A DNA stretch of 64,000 bases from Knoellia sinensis KCTC 19936 (GTDB lineage: Bacteria > Actinomycetota > Actinomycetes > Actinomycetales > Dermatophilaceae): NCBI RefSeq assembly GCF_000768705.1, contig NZ_AVPJ01000003.1:186001-250000 (forward strand), written 5' to 3'. Of this stretch, positions 33,203-41,423 are shown in pieces; position 1 is the stretch's first letter, and every line of letters begins with the position of its first letter. The notes beneath the pieces were generated by a model, which saw nothing but the letters and a program-made list of their open reading frames with translations, had not been told where the DNA came from and did no database searches. The position numbers and the translations under genes were made by a program.

Positions 33203-33376
33203 GACGGGCGGCCTTTCTGGGAGGACTTCGACCCCCGCCACGCTCCTCTGCTCGGCGGTCGCCGTCGTCACGACTCGGAGCGAATCGGCGTCGTCCGCTC
33301 GAGCGACCGATCCACCGCGGTGGTGTCATTCCTGTGAGTGACGTCGCGGCACGGTCGCCGTGAGTACCGTTGTCAT

Positions 33377-34534
33377 GTGCGGCTGTACGACGAGCTGAAG
33401 CGGCACGGCGACGTGGTCGTCGCCGTCGGTCTCGCCGCAGTGATGGTTGCCGAGTTCTCGGCGCTCGGCGGCGACGCGGGGAAGCCGGTCGCACTCGTCC
33501 TCGGACTCCTTGCCGGCCTGTCGTTGGCGCTGCGGCGGCGCTCTGCGTTCCTGGGCTTCCTGACGACCATGACCCTTCTGGGCGCACTTCTGTGGCTCGT
33601 CGGCCACCAGGTGACGGAGTCGATGGCCGTCCTGGCCGTCTTGTTCATTTCCCTCTACTCCGTGGGTGCGCACACGACGGGTCGCCTCGTCTGGGTATCG
33701 GCGGGACTGGTGCTGGTCGGCATCGTGCTGTTCGTCGCCAGCGATGGCGACCGGCTGAAGTACGTCGATGTGCTGTTCGGCGGCGCCATCGTGGGTGGTC
33801 CGTTCGCGGCGGGAGTGGCCATGCGGTTGCGCCGCGATCGCGAGTCCGAACTGTCGGCCCAGAAGGTCGACCTCGAACGGGAGCGAGACGCGGTCACGAA
33901 GCAAGCCGTGACCGAGGAGCGGGCCCGGATCGCCCGTGAACTGCACGACGTCGTGGCGCACGCCATCTCGGTCACCGTCCTCCAGGCACGTGGAGGTCGA
34001 CGGATGCTGGACGAGGACCTCGACGAGTCGCGTCGTGCGTTCGACGCCATCGAGCACACCAACGCCCAGGCGCTGGCAGACATGCGTCGGCTGCTTCAGC
34101 TCCTGCGTGACACCGACACTCGTGCCGACAGCGAGCCACAGCCCTCCCTGTCCCGTGTCACGGACCTCACCGAGACGATGCGCACCTCGGGAGTGACAGT
34201 CGCCCTGGAGGTGACGGGAGACCCGTCCGCACTCCCCCCGGGACTGGACGCCACGGCATACCGGATTGTCCAGGAAGCGCTCACGAACGTGGCCAAGCAC
34301 GCGAATGAGGCACAGGCCTGGGTCTCCTTGACCTACGGCGCCGAGGAACTCTGGCTGACCGTCCGCGACAACGGAACTCACTCGGGAGTCACGGGCGCTC
34401 GAACCACTGCGGGCCATGGCCTCGTGGGAATCCGCGAACGCGTCGCGGTCGCTGGCGGCGAGGTCGAGGTCGGGCCCCAACCCGAGGGCGGGTTCCTCGT
34501 GCGGGCCCGCATTCCCTACGCGGTCACGTCGTGA
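33377..34534 (+). CDS. NarL-type sensor histidine kinase, short membrane sensor
   Basis: The 385 residues from GTG 33377 begin RLYDELKRHGDVVVAV, with four or five transmembrane helices to about residue 140, a coiled coil (ESELSAQKVDLERERDAV), the HisKA_3 box with phospho-His in ARIARELHDVVAHAISV near residue 194, and an ATPase domain (EALTNVAKHAN; VRDNGTHSG; GHGLVGIRERVA). No ribosome-binding site is seen; a TACCGT sequence 7-12 bases upstream could be the -10 of a leaderless transcript. Desk-like kinases of this kind often report on envelope state or drug exposure, but the signal here is unknown. Confidence 0.88.
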   Translation: MRLYDELKRHGDVVVAVGLAAVMVAEFSALGGDAGKPVALVLGLLAGLSLALRRRSAFLGFLTTMTLLGALLWLVGHQVTESMAVLAVLFISLYSVGAHTTGRLVWVSAGLVLVGIVLFVASDGDRLKYVDVLFGGAIVGGPFAAGVAMRLRRDRESELSAQKVDLERERDAVTKQAVTEERARIARELHDVVAHAISVTVLQARGGRRMLDEDLDESRRAFDAIEHTNAQALADMRRLLQLLRDTDTRADSEPQPSLSRVTDLTETMRTSGVTVALEVTGDPSALPPGLDATAYRIVQEALTNVAKHANEAQAWVSLTYGAEELWLTVRDNGTHSGVTGARTTAGHGLVGIRERVAVAGGEVEVGPQPEGGFLVRARIPYAVTS

Positions 34535-35178
34535 TCCGGGTCCTCCTGGCCGATGACCAGCACCTGGTGCGGGCCGGCTTCCGGATGATCCTCCGCGCCG
34601 AACCGGACATCGACGTGGTCGCCGAGGCCGGCGATGGGGCCGCCGCGATTCGGCTCGCTGAGGAGTTCGGCCCCGATGTCGTCCTGATGGACGTCAGGAT
34701 GCCCGTCCTCGACGGGATCGCGGCGACGGAGACGATCACTGCGGGACCGTCGGGCACGCGAGTCATCGTGCTGACGACGTTCGACCTCGATGGGGTGGTC
34801 TACGACGCCTTGCGTGCCGGGGCCAGTGGCTTCCTCCTCAAGGACGCCTCAGAGGACAGGCTGATCACCGCGATCCGGGTCGTGGCCGACGGCGGATCCC
34901 TCTTCGCGCCGAGTGTGACGCGGCGACTCGTCTCCGAGTTCGCTGCCAGAGCTCCGAAGCCCGCGCCCCTCGGGATGGCATCGCTGACGGAACGCGAGGT
35001 CGAGGTGGTGCGCCTGATCGCGCGTGGTCACAGCAACCAGGAGGTCGCATCCAGCCTGTTCGTCACGGAGAACACCGTGAAGACCCACGTGGCGCGAATC
35101 CTCGCCAAGCTCGACCTGCGTGATCGCACTCAGGTCGTCGTCATGGCCTACGAATCCGGGCTCGTCCGCCCGGGCTGA
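34531..35178 (+). CDS. NarL/FixJ response regulator
   Basis: The 215-residue partner regulator starts at GTG 34531, overlapping the kinase stop as GTGA. Receiver: VLLADDQHLVRAGF, phospho-Asp in VVLMDVRMPVLDG, LTTFDLD, Lys in GFLLKDAS. Output: LTEREVEVVRLIARGHSNQ and NTVKTHVARILAKLDLRDR. The FD in LTTFD is typical of the DesR/LiaR-like branch. It ends 42 bases from the convergent sugar permease gene. Confidence 0.92.
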   Translation: MIRVLLADDQHLVRAGFRMILRAEPDIDVVAEAGDGAAAIRLAEEFGPDVVLMDVRMPVLDGIAATETITAGPSGTRVIVLTTFDLDGVVYDALRAGASGFLLKDASEDRLITAIRVVADGGSLFAPSVTRRLVSEFAARAPKPAPLGMASLTEREVEVVRLIARGHSNQEVASSLFVTENTVKTHVARILAKLDLRDRTQVVVMAYESGLVRPG

Positions 35179-35219
35179 GTTCGCCCGACTGTCGACTTCG
35201 AGCGCCCATTGGGTCCAGC

Positions 35220-36503
35220 TCAGGCGCGTCCATGGGCCGCGCGTGAGCGGCGGCTGAGGCTGTCGATGATGACGGCGAGGAGGAGCACCGCACCAGTCAC
35301 CATGAACTTGACGTTCGATTCCACTGCCAAGAGGTCGAGGCCGTTGGAGATCGACTGAATCACGAGGATCCCCAAGAGAGCTGAGTAGGCCGAGCCGCGC
35401 CCACCGAACAGGCTCGTCCCGCCGATGACCGCAGCGGCAATGGCATTGAGGTTCGTGTCCGCACCGCCGCTGCTCTGATTGGCCGACGCCAGACGCGAAG
35501 CGGCGAAAATGCCGCCGAGCGCGGCGAAGGTGGAACACAGGGTGAAGACCGACAGGTAGACGCGCTTGACGTTGATGCCTGCTCGGCGAGCAGCCTCGAC
35601 GTTGCCACCGATGGCGAGGACCGAGCGCCCCCAGGTGGTTCGGCGAATCGCGAGATCCATGATGACGACCAGCACCAGGAACGTCAGGAACATCACCGAG
35701 ACCCCACGGTCCCGGGTGAGCACGGCCACGGCGATCACAAGAATCGCGGCGAGACCACCGGCGCGCAAGGCGAGCCGGCTGATGGGGGTCGTCGACAACC
35801 CGGCCGCGGAGCGACGCGCGTTGCGTCGCAGCGTGCTAAGGGCATAGAGAGCCGGAGCGAGGAGGGCGAGCGAATAGGCCAGCCACGGAGGCAGGAACTG
35901 CTGGGACGCGAAGCGCACGAGGGTCGACTCGAACGGGAGGTTGATCGTGCCTTGGTTGCCGAGCACCCTCAGCTGGAGGCCGAGAAGCGCCAACAGGCCG
36001 GCAAGGGTGATGACGAAGCTCGGCACCCCGAAGCGATTGAACAATGTCCCGTAGAGCAGGCCGACCAGAGCGGCGACGCCAAGTGCGGCGAGGATCGCGA
36101 GGGCCACTGGTACGCCGTTGTTGACGAACATCACCGCGAGCACGGCTGCGGACAAGCCAGACATCGACCCGACCGACAGATCGATCTCTCCAAGGAGGAG
36201 GACGAGAACCACTCCGATCGCGATCGTCCCCACCGCCACCATCTGGAGGCTGAGGTTGACGAGGTTGCGACTTGAGAGGAACGCGGGATTCAAGGCGTAG
36301 AAGACACCCCAGATCAGGACCAGACCAACGACCACTGGCAGCGACCCGAGGTCGCCTGAGCGCAAGCGACTCCAGAAGGCCGATGCCCAGCCGGTCAGGC
36401 CTTGACTGGCGATCAGCCGCTCGTCCTGCAGGTCCGCAGGAAGGCTCGACTGGTCGGGCGTGGGGCCGTTGTTCGTCGAAGTCTGCGTCTCGGGGGTGCT
36501 CAC
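35220..36503 (-). CDS. Monosaccharide ABC transporter permease (XylH/RbsC type)
   Basis: The 427-residue permease has a hydrophilic N-terminus of about 45 residues and around ten transmembrane helices, with the BPD_transp_2 motif in GEIDLSVGSMSGLSAAVLAV and in the later segment AAVIGGTSLFGGRGSAYSAL. Length and the insertion around residues 190-260 match XylH-type D-xylose permeases better than RbsC, but the sugar cannot be assigned. It overlaps the ATPase stop as ATGA. No GTATGCCG motif occurs in this operon. Confidence 0.88.
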   Translation of the reverse strand: MSTPETQTSTNNGPTPDQSSLPADLQDERLIASQGLTGWASAFWSRLRSGDLGSLPVVVGLVLIWGVFYALNPAFLSSRNLVNLSLQMVAVGTIAIGVVLVLLLGEIDLSVGSMSGLSAAVLAVMFVNNGVPVALAILAALGVAALVGLLYGTLFNRFGVPSFVITLAGLLALLGLQLRVLGNQGTINLPFESTLVRFASQQFLPPWLAYSLALLAPALYALSTLRRNARRSAAGLSTTPISRLALRAGGLAAILVIAVAVLTRDRGVSVMFLTFLVLVVIMDLAIRRTTWGRSVLAIGGNVEAARRAGINVKRVYLSVFTLCSTFAALGGIFAASRLASANQSSGGADTNLNAIAAAVIGGTSLFGGRGSAYSALLGILVIQSISNGLDLLAVESNVKFMVTGAVLLLAVIIDSLSRRSRAAHGRA

Positions 36504-37297
36504 GGCTGATCCTCCTGGTGGGCCTTGCGTGCGGCTCGCGCAGAAACGGCGTTTGTCGTCGCCCCCGTGATGGCGGCGATGATCTCCTGGTTGGTCGTCT
36601 CGGCAACCCGGAAAACGCCGTTGTTGCGGCCGAGCCGTAGGACGACGACGCGGTCGGCGACGGCCATGACGTCCGACATGTTGTGGCTGATGAGGATGAC
36701 ACCGAGCCCGTTCTCGCGAAGCCTTTCGACGAGGTTGAGCACCTCCGCCGTCTGGGCCACGCCGAGGGCTGCCGTGGGCTCGTCGAGCATCACGACCTTC
36801 GGCTTTCCCAAGAGCGAGCGGGCGATGGCCACGGTCTGCCTCTGGCCACCCGAGAGACTCGCGACCGCTATGCGGACGCTGGGAATCTTGGCGGACAGCT
36901 CACGAAGGAGTCGCCATGACTCCTTCTCCATGGTCACCTCGTCCAGAGCCCCCTTGTGCAGCAGCTCGCTGCCGAGAAAGAGGTTGCCGACGACGTCGAG
37001 GTTGTCGCACAGGGCAAGGTCCTGGAACACCGTCGCGATGCCGAGCTCCTGCGCCTCGGCCGGCGAGCCGATCGAGACGGGGGACCCGGCGAAGTTCACC
37101 TGCCCTTCGTCCGGGGTATAGACCCCGGCGATCGTCTTCACGAGGGTCGACTTGCCGGCACCGTTGTCGCCCACGAGGGCCACGACCTCACCGGCGTCGA
37201 CACTGAACTCGATGTCCTTGAGGGCCTGAACGGCCCCGAACCGCTTGGACACACCAGTCATCGACAGCACCGGGGCTGCCGTTGTGGTCGTGGTCAT
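36500..37297 (-). CDS. Sugar ABC transporter ATPase, single-domain
   Basis: The 265 residues from ATG 37297 hold one nucleotide-binding domain: Walker A GDNGAGKSTLVKTI near residues 44-57, Q-loop VFQDLALCDNLDV, signature LSGGQRQTVAIARSL, Walker B VVMLDEPTAALG, H-loop ISHNM. Monosaccharide importers of the RbsA/XylG group usually carry two fused domains (about 500 residues); this is a half-size, FrcA-like subunit that would act as a homodimer. It comes second in the operon, after the hairpin that follows the binding-protein gene. Confidence 0.9.
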   Translation of the reverse strand: MTTTTTAAPVLSMTGVSKRFGAVQALKDIEFSVDAGEVVALVGDNGAGKSTLVKTIAGVYTPDEGQVNFAGSPVSIGSPAEAQELGIATVFQDLALCDNLDVVGNLFLGSELLHKGALDEVTMEKESWRLLRELSAKIPSVRIAVASLSGGQRQTVAIARSLLGKPKVVMLDEPTAALGVAQTAEVLNLVERLRENGLGVILISHNMSDVMAVADRVVVLRLGRNNGVFRVAETTNQEIIAAITGATTNAVSARAARKAHQEDQP

Positions 37298-37337
37298 GCT
37301 CGGCCTCACTCCTTCGTGGGGGCATGTCGTGCGAAGT

Positions 37338-37370
37338 GCCGGGTGGTCGGTGCCTGACCGACCACCCGGC
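37338..37370 (-). terminator. Intra-operon hairpin between binding-protein and ATPase genes
   Basis: GCCGGGTGGTCGG and CCGACCACCCGGC form a perfect 13-bp stem with a 7-base loop, 22 bases past the stop of the binding-protein gene. Such hairpins commonly protect the highly expressed binding-protein mRNA and reduce read-through to permease and ATPase. Confidence 0.65.
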
Positions 37371-37391
37371 GCTCGCGCTCACAGGGCTGGA

Positions 37392-38483
37392 TCAGCTGAT
37401 GCCCAGCTCGGTGCACTTGGCTGCGTACTCGGCAGTGCAGATGTCGGCCACGTCATAGAACTTGTCGGCGACAATGGTGTCCTTGATGTTCGCCTTGGTC
37501 ACGACGACCGGGTCGAGCAGGGTCGCGGGGACACCCTCCTTGTCGGCGGAGGCGGTCGGCTTCTGCTTGTTCGCCAAGGCGATGGCGTTCTTCGCGGCGT
37601 CCTCGGCCTGCGGCTTGATGGCCTTGTAGATCGTCAGCGCTTGGTCGCCCGAGATGATCCGCTGGATCGCAGCGAGTTCAGCGTCCTGACCGGTGACGGG
37701 AGGGAGTGGGTTGACGCCGCCACCCTTGAGGGCTGCGATCGCGCCACCGGCAGTGCCGTCATTTGCGGCATAGACGCCGACGAGGTTGGCCTGCACCGCG
37801 CCGATCTGGCTCTCCATCCACTCCTGGGCGTTGTCCGGGCTCCAGTCCGGGGTGTCGAACTCGGCCTTGACGGTGTAGCCACTCGAGTCGAGCACGCTGT
37901 GGGCGCCGGCCTTGAAGTCCGCGGCATTGGCGTCGGTGGGAGAGCCGTTGATCATGACGATGTCGCCGGAGGTCTTGCCTGCGGCCTTCAGCGCCTCGAC
38001 GAGCCCGGTGCCCTGGAGCTCTCCGACCTTCTTGTTGTCGAAGGAGACGTAGTAGTCGGAGCCGGCGATGAACCGGTCGTACGCGATCACAGGAACACCC
38101 TGAGCCTTGGCGTTCTGCACGATCGTCACCGCGGACTTGCCGTCGACAGCACTCATGACCAGAACCTCGGCACCCTGGGTGATCGCGGCCTCGGCCTGCT
38201 GCTGCTGCTTGGCGGCGTCCTGGTTCGCGTTGCTGTAGATGACCTCGCAGTCCGCGCAGTCCGCCTTGACGGCAGCCTCGAACAGCGGCTTGTCGAACGC
38301 CTCGTACCGGGCGGTCTTGTTCTCGGGCAGAAGCAGCGCGATCTTCTTGGCGCTGTCACCGGAGCCTCCGGTGGCGCCGGACGAGCCGGCGTCAGAGCCG
38401 TTGTCGCCGCAGGCGGCGAGTCCCGTGACGGTGAGACCGAGAGCGAGCGCGGCCCCGACGATGCGGATCGGTCGAGTCTTCAT
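37392..38483 (-). CDS. Sugar-binding lipoprotein (XylF-like)
   Basis: The 363 residues from ATG 38483 start with a lipoprotein signal (MKTRPIRIVGAALALG, lipobox LAAC) and a Gly/Ser linker. The rest is a type I periplasmic-binding protein (KKIALLLPENKTARYEAFDK; VIYSNANQDAAKQQQQAEAA; GVPVIAYDRFIAGSDYYVSF; GVYAANDGTAGGAIAAL; VTGQDAELAAIQRIISGDQ). YDRFI and TGQDAE are sugar-contact regions typical of XylF/RbsB homologues. The nearby ROK regulator fits control by the transported sugar. The substrate is not assigned. Confidence 0.9.
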   Translation of the reverse strand: MKTRPIRIVGAALALGLTVTGLAACGDNGSDAGSSGATGGSGDSAKKIALLLPENKTARYEAFDKPLFEAAVKADCADCEVIYSNANQDAAKQQQQAEAAITQGAEVLVMSAVDGKSAVTIVQNAKAQGVPVIAYDRFIAGSDYYVSFDNKKVGELQGTGLVEALKAAGKTSGDIVMINGSPTDANAADFKAGAHSVLDSSGYTVKAEFDTPDWSPDNAQEWMESQIGAVQANLVGVYAANDGTAGGAIAALKGGGVNPLPPVTGQDAELAAIQRIISGDQALTIYKAIKPQAEDAAKNAIALANKQKPTASADKEGVPATLLDPVVVTKANIKDTIVADKFYDVADICTAEYAAKCTELGIS

Positions 38484-38555
38484 GCGATTCTCCTGAGGCT
38501 TGTCCGCAACCTCTCTGGTGCGGTCATTGGGATTCAACTCCGCCTCGACGGTTGT

Positions 38556-38583
38556 CGTCAAGGCTTGAATGCAAGCAATTGAG
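38556..38583. promoter_or_regulatory. AT-richer inverted-repeat cluster upstream of the sugar-binding-protein gene
   Basis: CAAGGCTTG, CTTGAATGCAAG and CAATTG overlap within this stretch and are each inverted repeats. It lies about 75 bases upstream of the binding-protein ATG and just downstream of the regulator gene, in a locally AT-rich patch: the expected position of a ROK-repressor operator. Confidence 0.5.
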
Positions 38584-38595
38584 ACAACGAAATGG

Positions 38596-39780
38596 TTACG
38601 GCTGCCCCACGAGGAGAGCCGCGCGGTCCGCGTCTTCGCGCACCTGGTCGGCCAGGGCGAGCGCGCCCACGGCGTCTGCCACGTCAGGATCCAGCACGCC
38701 GACGCGCACATCGACGGTTGCCGCTGCGCTGGGAATCGCGCAGCGCTCGATGGCCTCTCTCATCGGCTGAAGGACGATCTCGCCGAGTCTGGAGACCTGA
38801 CCGCCGAGGACGACGACCTCCGGGTTGAGCAGATTCACCACACCTGCAACGGCCACTCCGACGTGCCGGCCGGAGTCCTCGAGAACGCGGCGGCAACCCG
38901 CGTCGCCGTCGAGCGCCCGAGAGATGACGTCCCTGAGCGTGAGCGACCCGTGCGTCGCGCGCAGCGCGGTCAGCACGGCCTGCGCGCCGACAAACGTGTC
39001 GAGACAACCGCGATTGCCGCACCTGCACACCGGGCCGTTCTCGTCGATCGTCACGTGCCCGATCTCTCCGGCGGTGCCCGCGCTGCCTCGGAAGACCTCG
39101 CCCCCCAGGATCAGCCCAGCCCCCACTCCGTAGGACGCTTTGATGAAGACACCGGTCGAAACACCCTGCAGCGCACCGAATTTCGCCTCCCCGAGAGCAG
39201 CGAGGTTGGCAGTGTTGTCGAGGAGCACCTGAGTGCCCAAGGCCTCCTGCATCACCGCCCGGACGTCGACGCCACGCCAACCGGGGAGGATGCCGTTGGA
39301 GCCAACGAGACCTGTCACGGTGTCGATGGGGGCTGGAAGTCCGACCCCCACCGCCCGCACGTCGCTGGGCATGTGCCCGCTGTGCGCGATGAGCTCGTGG
39401 ATGAGTCGGGCGCCTCGATCGATGCCTTCGTCGGCGGCATGGTCGGCAGGCAAAGGCATCCGCTTCTGGGCAACGATCTCCTTGCCGCCGGTTCCGATGA
39501 CCACGCGCACGTCACGGTCTCCGAACACCACCGCACCGATGAGGCCCGTTGATGCGGCCAACGACACCCGCACGGCGCGTCGCCCATTGCGGATGCTGGG
39601 CGAGAGGATGACGGCGCCCGCCGAGTCAAGCTCTTTGACCACATTCGACACCGTGGCGGCCGACAGCCCAGTCACTCCCGCGATCTCGACCTGGGTCAGC
39701 GCGCCATGCTCGCGCACGGTGTCGAGGACGCGCAGGCGGTTCATCTCACGCAGAGACGCCTGGGAACCCGGTGCGGGCAT
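38596..39780 (-). CDS. ROK-family transcriptional repressor
   Basis: The 394 residues from ATG 39780 have an N-terminal winged helix (SLREMNRLRVLDTVREHG; TQVEIAGVTGLSAATVSNVV) and a ROK sugar-kinase-like domain (GAGLILGGEVFRGSAGTAGEIGH; zinc-binding CRCGNRGCLDTF). ROK repressors leave DNA when the cognate sugar binds. It is encoded immediately upstream of the transporter genes in the same direction, as in XylR-like systems. The longer frame to 39906 lacks support. Confidence 0.9.
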   Translation of the reverse strand: MPAPGSQASLREMNRLRVLDTVREHGALTQVEIAGVTGLSAATVSNVVKELDSAGAVILSPSIRNGRRAVRVSLAASTGLIGAVVFGDRDVRVVIGTGGKEIVAQKRMPLPADHAADEGIDRGARLIHELIAHSGHMPSDVRAVGVGLPAPIDTVTGLVGSNGILPGWRGVDVRAVMQEALGTQVLLDNTANLAALGEAKFGALQGVSTGVFIKASYGVGAGLILGGEVFRGSAGTAGEIGHVTIDENGPVCRCGNRGCLDTFVGAQAVLTALRATHGSLTLRDVISRALDGDAGCRRVLEDSGRHVGVAVAGVVNLLNPEVVVLGGQVSRLGEIVLQPMREAIERCAIPSAAATVDVRVGVLDPDVADAVGALALADQVREDADRAALLVGQP

Positions 39781-40143
39781 TGAGTTCACCGAGTCAACAT
39801 AAGGGTTCGGCTCGGGTTTCGGAAGTAGGAACCCTCCCACACCCTGAGGTAGCAGGACATGGCACCTCCGCCGTGGCAGCCACGTGAGCCGAGCAGTGCG
39901 CTGCATTCCTTCCTTGAGTTCAGGTCTTGGCAGCTATCCCGCCGACCCCTCGCCCACTGTCAGCGTGTTGTGCGGCCTTCGCGGTCGTCGAGCACGAGCT
40001 CGCGGAGTGGTCATTCCGGCTTCTCGAACGCTCGTCGAGCAGCGTGGCCGCCGAGCTGACATGGTCCCCGGACGATGAGGGCCCCTGAGCGAGCGCGATG
40101 CCGGGCTGGTCGAACTGAACGTGAACGCACGGTGAGGTGCATG
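39781..40143. other. Intergenic region upstream of the ROK gene; no supported gene
   Basis: About 360 bases between the ROK start and the tRNA terminator. The first part should hold the ROK promoter. On the plus strand a frame ending at TGA 40086-40088 reads AAFAVVEHELAEWSFRLLER and then AELTWSPDDEGP, which looks protein-like but has no ATG/GTG start with a ribosome-binding site after the stop near 39914. It could be a small gene with a TTG start or a relic of a longer one. Nothing else is recognised. Confidence 0.35.
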
Positions 40144-40183
40144 ACGAAGGCCCCTGACCGGCATACCGATCAAGGGCCTTCGT
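40144..40183 (-). terminator. tRNA-Tyr terminator hairpin with GTATGCCG in its loop
   Basis: ACGAAGGCCC (40144-40153) pairs with GGGCCTTCGT (40174-40183), starting 6 bases after the tRNA CCA end. The loop carries CGGCATAC at 40159, flanked by TGA/TCA that extend the fold. Confidence 0.75.
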
Positions 40184-40188
40184 GCACG

Positions 40189-40272
40189 TGGTGGCAGGTG
40201 AAGGATTCGAACCTTCGAAGCTTTCGCGACGGATTTACAGTCCGCTCCCATTGGCCGCTCGGGCAACCTGCC
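40189..40272 (-). tRNA. tRNA-Tyr (anticodon GTA)
   Basis: Read on the minus strand: acceptor GGCAGGT pairs with ACCTGCC, discriminator A and encoded CCA at 40189-40191; D-arm GCCCGAGCGGCCAATGGGAG; anticodon loop in GGACTGTAAATCC gives GTA; long variable arm (GTCGCGAAAGCTTCGA region) as expected for a class II tRNA; T-loop GGTTCGAATCC. Length is 84 bases with CCA. Confidence 0.95.
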
Positions 40273-40367
40273 GTGCGCGTGGAAGGATAGCAAGCCAACC
40301 ACCCAACAACGAAACCGTGCCCTCGGACGGCCCACGCGGCCGTCCGGCACACGACCGAGGAGGACCC

Positions 40368-40862
40368 GTGGCGGACAGCTCCATGGACATCGTCAGCAAC
40401 TACGACAAGCAGGAGATCGCCAACGCCGTCAACGCTGCAGCCAAGGAGGTCGCCAACCGCTACGACTTCAAGAACGTCGGCGCCAAGGTGGAACTCTCCG
40501 GCGAGTCGATCTCCATGCAGGCCAATTCCGAGGAGCGCTGCCTCGCCGTGCTCGACGTCGTCCAGACCTGGCTCGTCAAGCGCAAGGTGTCGCTCAAGCA
40601 CCTCGACGTGCCCGAGGCCGGACCGCGCCTGTCGGGCAAGGAATACAAGCTCGACGTCCCGCTCAAGCAGGGCATCTCGCAGGAGAACGCCAAGAAGATC
40701 AACAAGCTCATCCGCGACGAGGGCCCCAAGGGCGTGAAGTCCCAGATCCAGGGCGACGAGCTGCGCGTGTCGAGCAAGTCCCGCGACGACCTGCAGGCCG
40801 TGCAGCGGATGCTCAGCGGCGCCGACCTCGACGTGGCGCTGCAGTACACCAACTACCGCTGA
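40368..40862 (+). CDS. yajQ: YajQ/DUF520 nucleotide-binding protein
   Basis: The 164 residues from GTG 40368 (GAGGAGG ribosome-binding site) match YajQ over the full length: SMDIVSNYDKQEIANAVNAA, KEVANRYDFKNV, ISQENAKKINKLIRDEGPKG, VKSQIQGDELRVSSKSRDDL and a C-terminal FxxYR-like end (LQYTNYR). YajQ has two ferredoxin-like domains and binds cyclic di-GMP or tRNA/nucleotides in studied cases. It stands alone next to tRNA-Tyr. Confidence 0.93.
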   Translation: MADSSMDIVSNYDKQEIANAVNAAAKEVANRYDFKNVGAKVELSGESISMQANSEERCLAVLDVVQTWLVKRKVSLKHLDVPEAGPRLSGKEYKLDVPLKQGISQENAKKINKLIRDEGPKGVKSQIQGDELRVSSKSRDDLQAVQRMLSGADLDVALQYTNYR

Positions 40863-40898
40863 CCCGCCCCAACTTTCGCTCCCCATGAGGGGACGTCC

Positions 40899-40931
40899 GG
40901 GGTCCGGAGGGTTCATTTTCCTCCGGACCCC
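40899..40931 (+). terminator. Terminator after yajQ
   Basis: GGGGTCCGGAGG pairs perfectly with CCTCCGGACCCC around the loop GTTCATTTT, 36 bases past the yajQ stop. A small CCCC-ATGA-GGGG stem precedes it near 40881. Confidence 0.7.
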
Positions 40932-40991
40932 ACACCTTTCCTCCGGTCGCCAAACGGAAGACGAAACGACGCGGCGGCGGGAACATGAGGC

Positions 40992-41423
40992 ATGACCGCC
41001 ACTGATCGCGAGGAGTTCCTCAGGTGGTTCAGGACGACCCTGGACGAGGCTGAGCGTGCACTGCACAACGGCGCCCCTGAGCCACGCCGCGCACTGTGGT
41101 CGCGCGCTGAGCCGGTGAGCGTCCTCGGCGCATGGAGGAATGCCATCGGGCAGCAGGAGGTCAACGACCTCTTCACCTACCTGGGGGCGAGCTTCAGCGA
41201 TTGCGCCTCCTGGACCACGGAGCTGCTGGCCTGCGACGTTGTGGGCGACATGGCGTTCACGGCCGCCCTAGAGCACACCAGCGTCTCCGTGGACGGCCAG
41301 CCGCGGATCTACACCCTGCGGGCGACGCAGGTCTATCGCAGGGAAGACGGCCAATGGCGGGTCGCCCATCGCCACGGCGACACCGTCGTCGAGCAGCTGG
41401 ATTCAGGCCCAGCGGGCGCGTGA
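40992..41423 (+). CDS. NTF2-like (SnoaL/DUF4440-type) protein
   Basis: The 143-residue protein has the pattern of the NTF2 cone fold: helical N-terminus (REEFLRWFRTTLDEAERAL), WSRAEPVSVLGAW, a middle helix, then strands AFTAALEHTSVSVDGQ, YTLRATQVYRREDGQWRVAHRHGD. RATQVYRREDGQWRVAHRH is the hallmark end of SnoaL_3/DUF4440 proteins. It probably binds or turns over a small molecule; nothing more can be said. Its last 21 bases overlap the convergent pepN gene. Confidence 0.8.
   Translation: MTATDREEFLRWFRTTLDEAERALHNGAPEPRRALWSRAEPVSVLGAWRNAIGQQEVNDLFTYLGASFSDCASWTTELLACDVVGDMAFTAALEHTSVSVDGQPRIYTLRATQVYRREDGQWRVAHRHGDTVVEQLDSGPAGA

Noticed and set aside
39934-40350. Minus-strand frame containing ERPMGADCKSVAKAS
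   Set aside because: This peptide is the known artefact of translating a tRNA-Tyr gene; the tRNA fold is clear at 40189-40272.
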